In this document: piece by piece, positions 19,914-32,645 of the stretch
How the letters are laid out: each line of letters starts with the position of its first letter
Numbering within the stretch: position 1 is the first letter of the stretch
Notes under the pieces: generated by a model
Databases searched by the model: none
What the model was told of the DNA's origin: nothing
Seen by the model: only the letters and a program-made list of their open reading frames with translations
Translations under genes and position numbers: made by a program
Source: Pestalotiopsis fici W106-1
Taxonomy: Eukaryota; Ascomycota; Sordariomycetes; Amphisphaeriales; Sporocadaceae
Direction: 5' to 3'
Length of the DNA stretch: 64,000 nt
Assembly: GCF_000516985.1 (NCBI RefSeq)
Contig: NW_006917091.1
Coordinates: 3,183,022 to 3,247,021 of the forward strand

Positions 19914-22114
19914 CTACCGGCCATAGTCACTGGTATACCCAATCTCTCCAAAGTTTTGTTGCATACCACCTTCACCGAAACCAGTTCCCGGACCACTCAC
20001 GTACCCAGTGTCATCACCTTCATCATAATCCGAAGCATCAAAGCTTGATCGTCCACTTATATCGTCCTCTACATTGCCCATTTCCGCTGCTTGCCAATTG
20101 ACCTGGGCGAGTGCAGGGTATTGTGCCAATAGCGATGCTGGCAGCGCAAATCCACCATTGGGATCCATGGGCTGGTACATGTTGGGGTCCATGGCAACAG
20201 CCTGTTGGGCCACCATGTTGTGCATGTTTTGCTGCATCCGCTGCTCCTGCCAGGCGCGTTGTCTTTCAATCATTTCCTCGTCGAGGAGGGGTTTGATGCA
20301 TATCCGACCCGCCTCGGATCGGAAATGCCGGCCCAGCGCATCTGCTCGGGCGAACCGTCTTCCACATCCCCACTGCCCTCCAGCTTTGAGATCGCCCTTG
20401 CACACAAACTTCTTCTCTCCCGAGTGCAATCCCTCGTGTCTTTTCCTGTCATGTTGGCGTGCAAAAGCCTTTCCACAGACTGTGCAGACAAATGGTCTCT
20501 CGTCCGTGTGCGTTCTCAAGTGTGACCGCAGGTTGTATGCTCTGGTGAAGCGCTTTGGGCACAGGGTACACTGGAAAGTGGCAGGGTGCTTTTGTACACG
20601 CTTCGTGTTGCCACTGTCTTGAGCGGCCTGATAGTCTGGGTCCGCCAAACGAAGAGCAATTACATTGTTGGGTACAGCAGACATGGACTGCCGTCTCCTG
20701 GAAGCAGCACTTGCACTACCCGACCGATCACCAGGGGACAATGATGCGGGGGATACAGAGCGCGAAGAATCAGATCCAGATCGGTTGCGGGCGCGTTCAA
20801 CACCGAGATGAGGTGACAGACTACCTGGAGTCGTAGGTCTAGAAATGTTGGCGCCGCCGCTGTTGTAAGGATCCGTGACTGCTCTTGGACGTGATCTGGG
20901 CCGGCCTGGTTATACGTTAGTCTATATGCAAACTTGAAACGGGAGAATCTTGACATACCTCTGTCTGGGGGTGTAAGGGAATCTTGGTCTACAGCAGACT
21001 TTGCTGGTTCAAACGAATTCGTTCTCGAGTTGGGCGCAAAGTCGATATTGATCGAAGGGGGAGCCATGACGGGCCCATTGTCGCTCGCCAGGGTCGGGAA
21101 CGCTTCAGAGACGATTGCAGGTGCGCTGACATAGCCTTGAGGCTGTCCACCCAGCGTAAAGGTCGGATTCGCTTGGCCCATGTCGGGCACCTGTTGGGGA
21201 AGAATCCGAGGCGAAATGGCAGGACTGTGCGAGGGGCTCCGGCTGTGTTGGAGTATCTGGGCATCCGAGATGCTAAAGTTGTTCAAGCCAAAGCTCACGC
21301 CATTGTCAAAGCTGTCAGATGGCCTTTGCATGGGCGAATGACCATGCGCATGCTCAAAAGAGTCGTGGGCGATCAAGCTGGGAGAGGGATGCGCAGAAGA
21401 GACATCTGAATACTCGGATGGTGACCGTCTGTGGCCCTGGAACTGTGCTTGCGACCAGTCCTGCTGGGTTCCGAGAAACGCGGGTCCGGGCGCGAGCGAC
21501 GCCGAGAGGTTTCTTTGGTGGGGGCTCGACGCGAATTGGTGCTGGTTAAAGGACGGCGACTGATGCGCGGAGCCAGCTGGGCGCCCGTCATGCTGGAGCA
21601 TATGCGGCGGTGTCGGAGATTGGTGCGCCTGTGGGGACATCATGTTGGTGAGATCTGGAGTGCTGATACCAGGACTGTCGCCAAAGAGAGGCGCCGCAAA
21701 CTGATCTGGCTGAGTTGTCTGCGGGAATAAGGAAAAGTCCCCCGTAGCGTTGAAATCTGTCGGAGCCAAGAGATTCTGGGTCGCAAAGGACTGGGTAAAG
21801 TCCTGTGTCGCGTCAAAGGCGGCGGGGTCGGCGAGGCCTTGGTTTGGGAATATCTGGGGTTGCGTGGTATTGAGGAACTGGTTGTTGGCACTGCTGTTAT
21901 TATTAAAGTTGGTATAGTCGTTTGGGTTGAACTGTTGAATGCTGGCAGTTGAGTTGTCTAGGCCGAGACCGAGACCGATATTGGGTTCCGGGGATGTGTA
22001 TGGATGAGGCGAAGGAGAGTGGCTGTTTCTTATAAGATGCTGCTGCTGTTGCTGCTGGTGCTGATGGCCAGCAGAGGGCGACCGGCCGCGAGCCGGCATA
22101 GCTTGTTGATCCAT
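19914..22114 (-). CDS. crz1: calcineurin-responsive C2H2 transcription factor CRZ1 (715 aa)
   Basis: Two exons (22114-20959 and 20905-19914) with a 53-nt intron (GTATGT...GACTAAC...CAG). The N-terminal half is Gln/Asn/Ser/Pro-rich, with a poly-Gln run near residue 20, as in other CRZ1 proteins. PSINID at residues 353-358 fits the PxIxIT-type calcineurin docking site. The DNA-binding domain has two classical fingers (C498-H518 and C526-H546) and a third, longer C2H2 finger with the [20 protein letters not shown] signature (about 554-580). In fungi, calcineurin dephosphorylates CRZ1 on a calcium rise; it then enters the nucleus and activates genes for ion homeostasis, the cell wall and stress. 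The length matches the family. Confidence 0.95.
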
Positions 22115-25100
22115 GGTGGTGGTTTGGTGGTTGTTACTGTCTTTAGAAGCAGGAGACGTGTAGCGAGGCAGATTTCAAAGTCAGCCTTTCAGAGTTCCGG
22201 GGCACCGTGGCGATGCAGATGGGCACAGCCCCAAGGTGAAAGCCAGAAGCGGATCCGCGATAACGTGAGACCAAGAAGATTTGACTTTGCAGTCGGTCGC
22301 GTCTAAAGCTCGGCTATGATTGCGATAGTAATGCGACTCGAAAGAAACCAGGCGCGATTCTGGACGAGTCGTGCGCCGGCCAACAAGAAGGGGTGAGGAA
22401 AGAAGAGAAGATGATGACAGAAGGTCGGCAGAGGTAGGACCTCAATTGAAACGAGAAAGCGGTGGATTTTTGGATGAGATCCGGTCGGTAGATTGATTAA
22501 TTGGAGGCACCCTGCAGCTGGGTGCTCACCCTTTTGGAAGGGAAATCTTGGCCTGTGCCAATGAATGGCACCGCTTGGGGTTCGTTCAAATGCGACGAGG
22601 GGCCCCTCACTGCAAAGTACCACTCACACCTTGAAAGCGCGAAAAAGTACTTTGTGCTTTGGGGTGATCTTTCTCTAGCCCACTGGAGAGCACTCTCGAG
22701 TATCTGCGCACGTCGCCTGATTCGACCAGAACCGACTGCCGCTGGTCACTAGCACAAGTGAGTTTAGTGGGTGACCCTGGGGTTATGTGATGCTGTGAGT
22801 TAGCCCACCTCTCGCCCACTGTGCGTCCAAGGAGGGGTTCCGCTGTCAAAACGTGGTCGCTCACAATTACAAGCCAGACGTGATGGTGGCATTTGGTGAG
22901 AACCGACACGGCCATTTACAATCAAGACAAATGCTATCCTCGCCGTTCAAGTTCTTGATGTCTACTTTACTCGATTTACTGAATATGATTAAACCTCGTG
23001 ATGGAGATGAATTGGCTTTCCCGACAGTGCAGCAAAAGCATTGGCGTTTCAAAATTTGGTAATTCAACTTTTTTTAAGCTCAGTCTAGCTTGGGTGGAGT
23101 GGATTCGTCTGTTTCTAAAATAGAATTCTGTAATGTTGGTGCCTGGAGCCATGAGGTCAGGCCGCCCGTCGAGAACACCAAGACGGTTGGGTCAATGATT
23201 CTCTCGGAACAGACAGGCGCAAAATGCAGTGCAAATTGATTCAAGTAAACACATGTCAGTGGTCCATCAGTAGCGTTTAATAGCGCAGGTAGATGTTTCC
23301 CTCTTTTCCTGCCATGTCTGGAACGAGAAGATCCGGGGACGAAGGCCAGCTAGGGTTCAAGCCATCTAGAGCGGACAAAAGTCAAGCGTCGTAGGACTCT
23401 CTAAATATCTGCTCCTCAAAATATCCGTTTACAGCAAATTGATAGACAGATTGCATAGGAACAGGGACCTCGGTAGCATAATGTTTGATGGTAAGCGAGT
23501 CTCGTCGAGATTATGATCCGTGTTTTCAATGCCTTTGGAACTGAGGGCTGAGAGGCCCTCTGCGCGCCAAAAAGGCCGTGTTCATACACATGACAAATTC
23601 TTTGAAAACAGCTAATTTCATTTGACTTTACTGGTTACAAAAGTCTTTCCTACTGTGTAGGTCGTGTCAATAATCATGGGGGATCCATATCGCCGTGTCT
23701 CTTTTTCAGAGAGCCACAATCTCGGTAATTACCACCGAGCTTACATACGGACTGAGGGAGAAAGAAGACGCCGTTCAGGCGTTCAAACGTTTTTTCCCGG
23801 TACGAATTCATCCCGTCTCCGATTTCACATCAATTGAATAAGAAATACTTTCCTCTGTCTTTACCCTAATCTCGGTCCTCGGTATCATGTGCTATATCTT
23901 TGTCGTCTCTTGAAGGGATGGCCCGCAGCAGTGACGGCAAAGGCCCCAAAGTCCCGCACGTTTGCAATGGCTGCTGCTTGAACGCCAAGACCACTGAAAT
24001 ATGTTGCTCGACTTGCTTTTCCACAATGAGAGAAGCGGTGGTGATACAGCTCTTCCGGCCTAATGACGTTTTCAAGACGTCTTTTTCATATACCAAGCAG
24101 ATCCAAAGTGTTTTCGTCTTGTTGAAACCGAGAAAATACCACCCTGCCCATCTCTACATTCTCGGACATGACATCTAAATGGCTTGGTTCCAACTGATCG
24201 CATACGCGTCGGCCGCGAAGAGAACGCGTTTACTTCGTATTTATCGACCAATCACTATATTAAGACTCTGCAATGGAAACAATGTGATGTGAATTACTAT
24301 GTCATTCCATCATTTGCTATCGATATACCAAGCCGTCGTTGGTGTCGTGGAGCAGTGCATTTGACATGGTGGCTGTGCAACCTGTATCGCGGGATGGCAT
24401 GTAGAGGACACGAACACAGCCCCCTTTTCCCCAAGACGTCTTCCCAAAATGGTTTCATATTGTAGTTGACAGCTCCATGTGTGTGTCCTTGGCCCTATGT
24501 TCGGTACCGAGTTCTTTTTTAGGGTCCTCCCCCTCCCCCCAAACAGTCATCATGTTATACGGCGCCCACAATCACAACTTAAGCGCCCGCACTTTGTAGG
24601 ATTCGGATATGTTAAGTGCCATTTCCAAAATAAACACTATCCTTGCATTTTATTGATCCCGAGGATATGGTAACGTTGATCAGGAAGCATGTCAAGCATG
24701 TCCCAAAAAACAAGGTTGGCTTAATTCCGGCAATCTACCGGTTTTCCAGAACGTAATGGCTCTTGATCCCAGCAGATCTCTGGCCGCCTGCTTAATCTGT
24801 CATGAGACCAAGGCTGATTGTTAATGCTCGATATGAGACGCTGACTTGGGAGAGGCTGTCCACTGGTCTTGCTATTGATGCCCAACCTTGAACCACCTCC
24901 TGGCATCCAGTTTCCTTTGATGCCATGCATTTAAACCTTGTCATTTGGCTCTTAACTGTGTATGCAAGGTAATGTTTCGCAGTACTTGCGCTCACCGTAT
25001 ATATAATAGGTGGTTTGCATAATCATCGAAGAAAAAGATGAATATCAAAAGACAATGTCACTCTGTAGGGTACGGGTAGATTTGCTTTGTAAAGTGGTAC

Positions 25101-25258
25101 TTTAAGAACAATCTCCAGAGAAGAGATTCAATAAATAATGTTTGTAAAATGTACATTTGGTATCATCCTCTTCGCCCCTCTATATATGTGGCATGTCTGA
25201 TCAACCCTTCTATAACGCCTCTGTGATGCAAGTATATCAATACAGTATGTTGAATGAA
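22115..25258. other. 3.1 kb intergenic stretch
   Basis: Lies between the CRZ1 start and the AOX 3' end, both on the minus strand, so it contains the CRZ1 promoter. Only short frames of mixed composition. No repeat or RNA gene recognised. Confidence 0.5.
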
Positions 25259-26443
25259 TTAAATGACTTCAGCTCGTTCGTAGCCTTGAGGTTTCGAGGC
25301 TGGCTTGGGAGGCTCTCGTTCGCTCTTGTATACGCTGACAAATGGATTGGGGTCTTCCTTTTGGTTGAGGTTGCTCAAGGTGTGGTTGACTCCTATTGAG
25401 GTTCACAGTTAGTATAAAGAAGTCATCAAGGGTAAGATATGGAATGATTCAATGCTTACCTCTGTGGCAGGCTTCGTCGGCGCGAATGTAGAGTAAAAGA
25501 TCCTTCATCGTCCGCTTGCCCACGGGCATGTGCCAGTACTTGGCCGCAATCTCTGGAATTTCGAACTTGGGATCAGTCCACCTGGGCAGGTGGCCTTCGT
25601 CAATCTGCTTGATCGCCATGGTATATGTGTGGACGGCTTCCTCCTCAAGGTAGCCAACGAATCGATGGGTGATCTTTGGCGAGATGAGGTACGAGATGAA
25701 CATGGAGTTGAAGTAGACTCCTTGCGCTCCGAGGATCATGAGCTTCATGAACCAACTTTATTTACCATTAGCATTCGCAATATTCATTAGATTCGTGGAA
25801 AGACTTACCCAGGCTCTGCCATGGTCATGAATGTCATCAAGTGCATACGTTCATTGTACGACTCCTCCAAGAGTGTCTCGATCCAGCCATTGTCGCGCTT
25901 GAGTCTCCTCATGCTGTGAAGGTGTCGAAGCATGCCAGCAACCATTCCCGGGACACCGGCGATGGACTCGAGGAACAGGAAACGTACAAGCCATTGCTCT
26001 TCTGTTAGTGGTTTAATGGTCGAGATTGCCGTTGTGGGATCCCTCTTGTCAACCTGCTGTTCCGACTTCATGCCGGTGCAAAAGTCCATTCCCCAACGAC
26101 ATACCCGCATCACCTTCCACGCTGCCCAGTCGCCCCATGTTTCAACCGGTCGGTGGGCTGGGACAATGTCGAGCATTTCCTGTTCTGTGAAGCCGTGGTG
26201 TTCCCATGCTGGCGGTGTTTGTCGAATATTTTCCGTCTCTTGGGCTGGAAAGAAGTGTTTTAATCTTCTTTCCGGAGTGGTTGAGAAGGATCTTGTGCTG
26301 CCATGTTGATAGATGCTAACAAAGCCCGTCTTTAGACCTGCATTGTACCCGAGCCCGGAATGGACAAGGGGCACTACGGCTTGCGAAAGCCGAGTGACTT
26401 GCTTTGTAGAGCAAAGTCTGATTTGGGCTTGGGTTGATAGCAT
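25259..26443 (-). CDS. aox1: mitochondrial alternative oxidase (354 aa)
   Basis: Three exons (26443-25809, 25755-25460 and 25392-25259) join in phase with introns of 53 and 67 nt. The enzyme sits on the inner mitochondrial membrane and passes electrons from ubiquinol to oxygen, bypassing complexes III and IV. The N-terminus is basic and hydroxylated, as for a mitochondrial presequence (processing is probably near [10 protein letters not shown]). The diiron motifs are present: LESIAG (E159), NERMH (E198, H201), LEEEAVHTY (about 249-257) and ADEACH (E306, H309). The [16 protein letters not shown] segment crosses the first splice junction, which confirms it. Length and motifs fit fungal AOX. I start at MLSTQAQ because upstream in-frame codons lack presequence character. 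Confidence 0.96.
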
Positions 26444-26910
26444 GTGGAATGTCGAGTATGGGTATAGATAAAAAGAGGTATGGTGGCAAGTAATGCCTAT
26501 TGGTTCTAGTTCGAGAGTGTATTCTGTGTTCTCTAGTCCTTTGGATATAATGAGCAAAGTTCAGCCATGTCTGCCTCAGGTAGTAGCAAGCTTTATATTA
26601 TTTTACACAATCGAGGATTGATACCCCTTTGAACAAAGACTGCCCAGGTACGTATATGGCCACCAAACAAAGATCCCGAAAAGTGACCGTACAGCACCCG
26701 GTAGGGCATCTGACTAAAGATTCCTTGGGGAGCAAGGTACGGGAACGATTGAGTCAGAGGCCTAATGGCGTCCTTTCTGAGCCGCCACGAAGGAGCATGC
26801 AGCATGGACGTTATTTTCTCGGCCTCGCGCTCGGGGTCCAATGGCATTTGATCTATTTTAATTAGTGACCATATGCCGACCCAGTTTGCTGGGAGGAATG
26901 AGGCTCTTGG

Positions 26911-26923
26911 CGGAATACGTCCG
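26911..26923. promoter_or_regulatory. CGG-N7-CCG candidate Zn2Cys6 site upstream of AOX
   Basis: CGGAATACGTCCG lies about 470 bp upstream of the AOX start. In Neurospora, AOX induction depends on Zn2Cys6 regulators that bind paired CGG triplets. The spacing here fits a pair, in everted/inverted orientation. The match is short and could be chance. Confidence 0.3.
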
Positions 26924-27208
26924 TCAAGGCTACTAGTACGGGATCTGAGAATGTGTCAGCTGGTGTTGAGAAGTCGGGATTTGCAGGAAGCTCAGGCCTG
27001 ACTAGCCCGAGGAATTATCGTAGCTGCGGTGTGAGATGATGGAAAAACATGAAAAACAAGACGAATTATTTTCGATTTCAGGTATGAGTAAGACGATGCA
27101 GGAAATTATCTTGCTCAGCCCTTTTTGATGCTCAAATTTGCGCAATTGGCCCATTCCGAATAAAGTCGTCTCGAGTGGGAATGCCAATCACGGGAAAGAG
27201 ACGAGACG

Positions 27209-27287
27209 CACGGATATAATTCGCGCGGACAATCAGAACCACGGACAGTGAGAACCACGGACAGTGAAAATCACGGACAGTTGCATA
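27209..27287. repeat. 16-bp tandem repeat with a CGGAC core, about 5 copies
   Basis: The unit is close to CACGGACAGTGAGAAC. Copies start at 27209 (diverged), 27224, 27240, 27256 and 27272. Each holds one CGG in the same phase, so CGG triplets recur every 16 bp or so. The array lies about 770-850 bp upstream of AOX and 1.1 kb upstream of eIF3j. Confidence 0.85.
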
Positions 27288-28408
27288 AACCACGGGGTTG
27301 CACGAAAGCATTTGCAGTGATACTAAAGCCTTGAAAGGCCGAGAATGGATGTGCATCAAGGAATAGTCTCCTTTTGTCCTGATCTTGGAGCCACAAAGTT
27401 CCAGATCTCTGCTTGTCTGAAAATGGAGTCTTGAAACATCCGGCGACCGGACTTGGGATATGGATCTCCAGTACCCACCATGCCACTCTACGTGGTGTAT
27501 GACTCTTGAGCTTTGGTCTTGGCTGCTAGCAGGGACAGAGGCGATTGAGAAATGTTTGTATGAATTCGACGTCTCCCGCCAGCAGAACTTAATTGTAGAC
27601 TGCGGAATTGTAGAGATTTTGTTAAAGTCGCACTAGATGTTCTCTGGTTGACGATCGAATCACAACTCTAGTGACTCATTTGAGATGTTTGCATAAATGT
27701 AGGAATTTGCTTGTGACGCACGACGTCATTCAGCTTGATTTGCTACCGTATGCTGTGAAATTGGGCTCGGGATTGCTGTAGTACTGGTTACACTTGATGC
27801 CTTACTCGGTCGCCTGGTTCAAGGCTTGCTACCTTGAATTATCCATCGCACATTGGTTGAGCCAACGTGAAAAGGAGAGAATTTTGTGTCATTTAAACAT
27901 GTTCGAGTATATGGAATGGCTAATGAATATAGTTCAAAACCATGTTTTCTTGAAAGTATACCGTTTCCATGCCAATACAAATTGCCCCTCTGACAATGAC
28001 CACCCTTCCAGGCTGGGGCTTTGCCTGCAAGGTGTACAAAGTATAATGTACGTACTACGTAGAGGGGGAAAAAAAAAAAAGAACAACCCCTCTCCCCACC
28101 AATTTTTCGTTGCCCTCTGCCCCTCATTTTGATACGTCTCTGTTCACTTTTAGCCCCTCCATCCCGGCTTTCAGGCATTTTGGGCACCTGTCGCGCTTTC
28201 GCACACAGTTGTAAATTTACCTACCGACTTTAGGCGACGAAGCCCCAAAAATCTCACAGCCCCTTCTCGGCTTTACTGAATCTTTCTCTCTCTGTTTGTC
28301 TCCCTTCAACCAAAGTGCGGAATCATATCGCTCACTCCAGAGTCGCAAGGATCCTCGTCAAACCAAGACACCCTTTGTCAACTACTCGACTTACCAAATA
28401 ACATCATC

Positions 28409-29615
28409 ATGCCTGCCGGAAAGCAGTGGGGTAAGTACTGTCGCTCTTATTCTCTACCCCCGAAAGTGCGCGCACCTTTCCGCAAGGAAGAGGGAGAAAA
28501 AAGACACATCAACTGTCGCCTCTGGCAGTCCATGGTAAAGACCACATACGCGACGCGTCTCTGCAAAGAGAATCCTTTGAATGAACCAGGATTGTATCCA
28601 ATGTCGCATCGCCTTGAGGCGGGGCTTGATCTCACATCTCTACACCGTCTCATTGGAGGGGGTTGCGCAGGCTGCTTGATCCCCGTCGCGATGCATCATG
28701 CCCTTATCTGGATTTAGCTGACCGCTTTTTGTCGCCGCAGATGAGGAGGAGTCCGACTCCAGCAGCACTCCCCCCGACTCACCTGCTGCCAACGCCACTG
28801 TTCGCCGTGGCAAGTTCGACGACGAGGAAGGCGAGGACAGTGATGTAAGCCTACACGTCCAGTCGACGCTGCCGTAGATGCAACATTCTGACATCTTCTA
28901 GGTCCTCGACTCTTGGGATGCCGCCGAAGACTCTGAAGTAGAGCGCGAGAAGGCCAAGAAGGCTTCCGAAGCCAAGGCCAAGGCCGATGCCGAGGCTGCT
29001 GCCAACAAGAAGTCCAAGAAGCAGCGTATCGAGGAGCGTATTGCCGAACGTGCTGCCCAGCTCGCCGATGAGAGCAGTGGCGATGAGGAGGAGACCGAGG
29101 CCGAGCGCCGTGAGCGTCTCAAGCGCGCCGAGGTTGAATCCGACCTGAAGCACGCCGCAGACTTGTTTGGCGATGTCGGTCTCAGCAACAGCACGCAGAC
29201 GCGCAAGACCGTCACCGCCGGCTCTGCCATCCCCATCGACCCCAAGGACCCAACCAAGACCATCGACATGGCCTCGCTCGCCCTCTTCAAGCCCCAGACC
29301 AAGACTCAGTTTGAGAACCTGCGCAACGTGCTCGTCCCAATCATTAGCGCCAACCACAAGAAGGCTCACTACAGTCTGTTCATGCAAGAGTTTTCCAAGC
29401 AGCTGTCCAAGGACCTCCCAAGCGACCAGATCAAGAAGATTGCTAGCGCTCTGACTGCTCTCGGTAACGAAAAGATGAAGGAGGAGAAGGCTGCTGAAAA
29501 GGGTGGCAAGAAGACCAAGGCTGCCAAGACCAAGACGAGTCTGGTCACTACCCGGGCCAACGCCGAGGACATGGCCACCTACGATGATGATTTCGGCGAT
29601 GATGACTTTATGTGA
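28409..29615 (+). CDS. hcr1: translation initiation factor eIF3 subunit j (279 aa)
   Basis: Three exons: 28409-28430 (seven codons plus one base), 28741-28844 and 28902-29615. The protein starts MPAGKQWDEEESDSSS, joining Trp-7 to an acidic stretch as in eIF3j. A Lys/Ala/Glu-rich helical region follows (around residues 55-110), then the conserved core (LKHAADLFGDVGL, ASLALFKPQTKTQF, FMQEFSKQL). The C-terminus is Lys-rich and acidic, ending DDDFGDDDFM. eIF3j loosely joins eIF3 on the 40S subunit, helps mRNA recruitment and termination/recycling, and in yeast also aids 20S pre-rRNA processing. The first intron (310 nt) is long for this window. The large antisense frame over exon 3 is a shadow. 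Confidence 0.95.
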
Positions 29616-32600
29616 AGGGCGCTCAGGTTGTTTCAACTTCAATCGTGGCTTAGCTGCGATGCGCATCTCAGACAAGTCCCTTCGGCTCTCTTGAGCCCAC
29701 GTCCGCCAAACGGCTTCGTAGAAATCAACCACATCAAGGCCTGCCAGCTTCTGTGAGGTATATCCAACCAAATCACAGGGTCGCCGGGGCGGCACCCAGC
29801 TCGCGGCGATAGTTGGAACTGGACTCGGAGGCACAGGCTGGCAAATTCAGTGCTTGTGCACTTGACACTGCAGCGGGAGAGCTGTTGATCCAGCAGCTTG
29901 GGGGTAATTGCTTTGTATTCTGGCAAGAGCACTGCAAGGAATGGGGATAGTCATGGAATGCTAGTCGATTTCTGACAATTTGCAAGATAGACGGTTTGCC
30001 TTTGGATGACTTCTAATAGTCAATGAATGATACTTTGTGCAATATCCATTTTTGGTTCGCTCTCTTGTGTTTGGTGCCGAGATCCAAGGACGCAGGATCC
30101 ATCTAATGGCAAATCAATAAATTTATTCCAATGATTCTCTCGGCTCTGAGTTTGTGACGAGACTAACACGACTTTTAAGAGAGACCGCACCCATGCTCTT
30201 GAAGATTTTCTTTTGTTGTTCGAGAATCTGACTGCCATTTATGAGGGCGCCTACATGTATAGCAATCAATGATTCGGCAGGGAATAGGGGATGCGCTGCT
30301 CTGTTATATCACACGTGTCGTGTACATGCTGATCCGGTTCACGACATGGCTAATATTACTCTATGTAGAGTTGTGCTTGCGCTCCTGATATCGCCCGTCT
30401 TTCACCATTACCTGCTGGACCTTGCAATAGTCCTGGATATTGAGGCAGTAAGTCTCTCACTCAATGCTGGCATGGGGTATCCTTCATGGTACACTCACCT
30501 CATGGCGCGATTGGGCACCAGCGTATGAAAGAAGATCAACTTGATGATTCTCAATCGTGTCGAGTCTTTTTCTTCGACGGCGCCTAGACTACCTGGGCCG
30601 TTCCGCGGGACCGAACAGAATGGATAGTCAGTCCAGTCAGTCCAAGCTGGACATTTGCCGAACAGTTTCTTTACCACGTAAGGCATGGCTTTATCGCTGC
30701 CTTTGTAGTGCACCGTAGCTGTTCCGCGGAGGTAATGAGTCTAGAGGGAATCTAGATGCCTTGGCTTGACTGAGCTGATGCCTGTACTCGGCTGAGATAT
30801 ACCCATCATGGAATTAGTAATCTTTGCCAACATCACGGCTCTTTGTGTTTTCATTCCACATTTCCCAAATCCATAACGTCCAGTGTTTGGCCTATCATGG
30901 CAATGGATGAAACGATTTCAATCGATTGGATGAGTGGTTTCGAAACAAATCAAAGAGTTGACAAACTTGTGCCGAGTCCGTGAGGTGAATGAATACAAAG
31001 ACCTTTTCTTCAGCTTCTGACCAGGGGCATCAAGGGTTTTGCCAGAAAACAACTGCCACATTTTCTTGTGCCGAGTAACATCCCAACACAGGCAAGGCCG
31101 GCAAGGTCGGGTCCAAGGGGTCTTCCACGGGCTAGAATCATTGCAGAGATAAGTTTACCTCCAATAGCCCGAGACTAGCAAAGACGCCAGAAGCCTAGCT
31201 GAAGAACACGGACCAATTAAGACGGTTCCCATTCCCGCATTTAGCAGCCTCCGACGATCCGGCACGTTCCGTACTATGGCTCCTAGCGGTTCACTTGTGG
31301 TGGAATGGAAGCCATTGGGCTCCTCGGCGGGCGACGGGCCTTTGTTTGCTGTGCTGTTGGAAGAAAGTGGCTCAAAGTGGGTAGATCGTGGTGTGGTCTT
31401 GGTCTGGTTTTGGTCAATTAAGCATAATGCGACTGGTGCGCTGCGGCGTTGAAAGGCGTTCATATTTCCCCACTCTACATCGACAACAACTCATCCTGTG
31501 GTCCATTGGTCTCTTGATTGGACACTGAACGACATCGTCGACTTCATTTTGCGATGAATTCGGCAATTTTTGTTGTTTTGGGCCTCGCTCAGCGCCGAAG
31601 AGAAGCGTTTTCAGCATATGGCTCCTCACCCTGGGGCAGGCATTAATCGGATCATATCGTCGAGTTGGGAGTCCTAGGCGACCAGGGTCCCCTTCAAGCG
31701 AGACCCAAATTGAGTGGTCAGTCTATGCTCAGATATCCCTATCAGGCAATGGTGGAGCAGCTGAGTTGCATGCAGGGTACGACGTAGCCATGTGAATGGA
31801 TCGTGGGCGTCAACAAACCCCCCAGTCGGGCTGAGAACGGTCCTATCTACCTCAAAGTATCTTAGCATCTTGAGGCTTGGGAGAATAAAAAAAAAAGTCA
31901 CACGGGTCGCGTCTGTGCAATTGGCCCACGAGCGCGACTGATGCTGCATGCTCCCCCAAGGTTGGCTTGGAGCTCCGGTAGGCTGGTTCCGTCTGGGGAT
32001 GCCGACATTTCTGTCCGTGTGTTTTTGTTCATGGCTTGCCAGCAATATGAACTAGCCTCAAAGTGAAGAATATCCGTTCGCTGTTGCTCCAGGTCAACCT
32101 GACTCGATTAGACTTTGCTCACCACATGGTGCCTGTCGACGGGGCTGCTCAGGTCTCAGCCTCTCGGACCCAGCTCTCTGGAAGCCAAAGAGGCGTCGAC
32201 GACTAGCAACAACGGCCAATCGCAGCCAGCCATTGAGGCTATCCCCAGTTCCTGACTACCGAAAACCGTACAGACTATAGACAGCCACCGCCATTAGTGC
32301 ATCGTGTGTTGTCAGCTAGGGAGGAAAAAAAAAATCGAGACTTCAGTCTTGCGGCGTCGCGACCGCGGTCAGCGCGAAAAGGTTACGGTTTCTAGCCTCG
32401 TGCTGTTGTGTTCATGGGCTCTCGCCTGAAAGAGGATCTATTCTGGTGTTAGTGGGCAGATTGTCTGATGGGAATCATCTGTTGTCTCGCGTCTATAAGA
32501 AGCTGATCATTACCACATTTTGAAGTTCTGTTTCAAACAAGCAGACACTCAAACAACTCTACTCTACAGCCTCACTCTCCAACCGAGAAAGAGCCTCTTC

Positions 32601-32645
32601 ATCACTCTCCGAGCCCGTCTCATCTTTACACACAAGATCCTCACA
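29616..32645. other. 3 kb intergenic stretch
   Basis: No frame longer than about 120 codons and no domains. The right end contains a TATA-like box and a CT-rich leader for the secreted-protein gene. Nothing else recognised. Confidence 0.5.
32494..32499 (+). promoter_or_regulatory. TATA-like box (TATAAG) of the secreted-protein gene
   Basis: TATAAG lies about 150 bp upstream of the start codon and is followed by a CT-rich leader. This is a common arrangement for strongly expressed fungal genes. Confidence 0.4.

Larger units (their letters stand above)
26444..28408. promoter_or_regulatory. divergent AOX / eIF3j intergenic region
   Basis: The two genes are transcribed away from each other across 2 kb, so this stretch holds both promoters. 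It contains the CGG-N7-CCG site and the 16-bp CGG-bearing tandem array described separately, and an A12 run at 28069-28080 near the eIF3j leader. Small frames here have no domains. Confidence 0.6.

Noticed and set aside
28851..29834. 327-codon minus-strand frame rich in Leu/Gly/Val
   Set aside because: Antisense to eIF3j, whose biased codons leave long open antisense frames.
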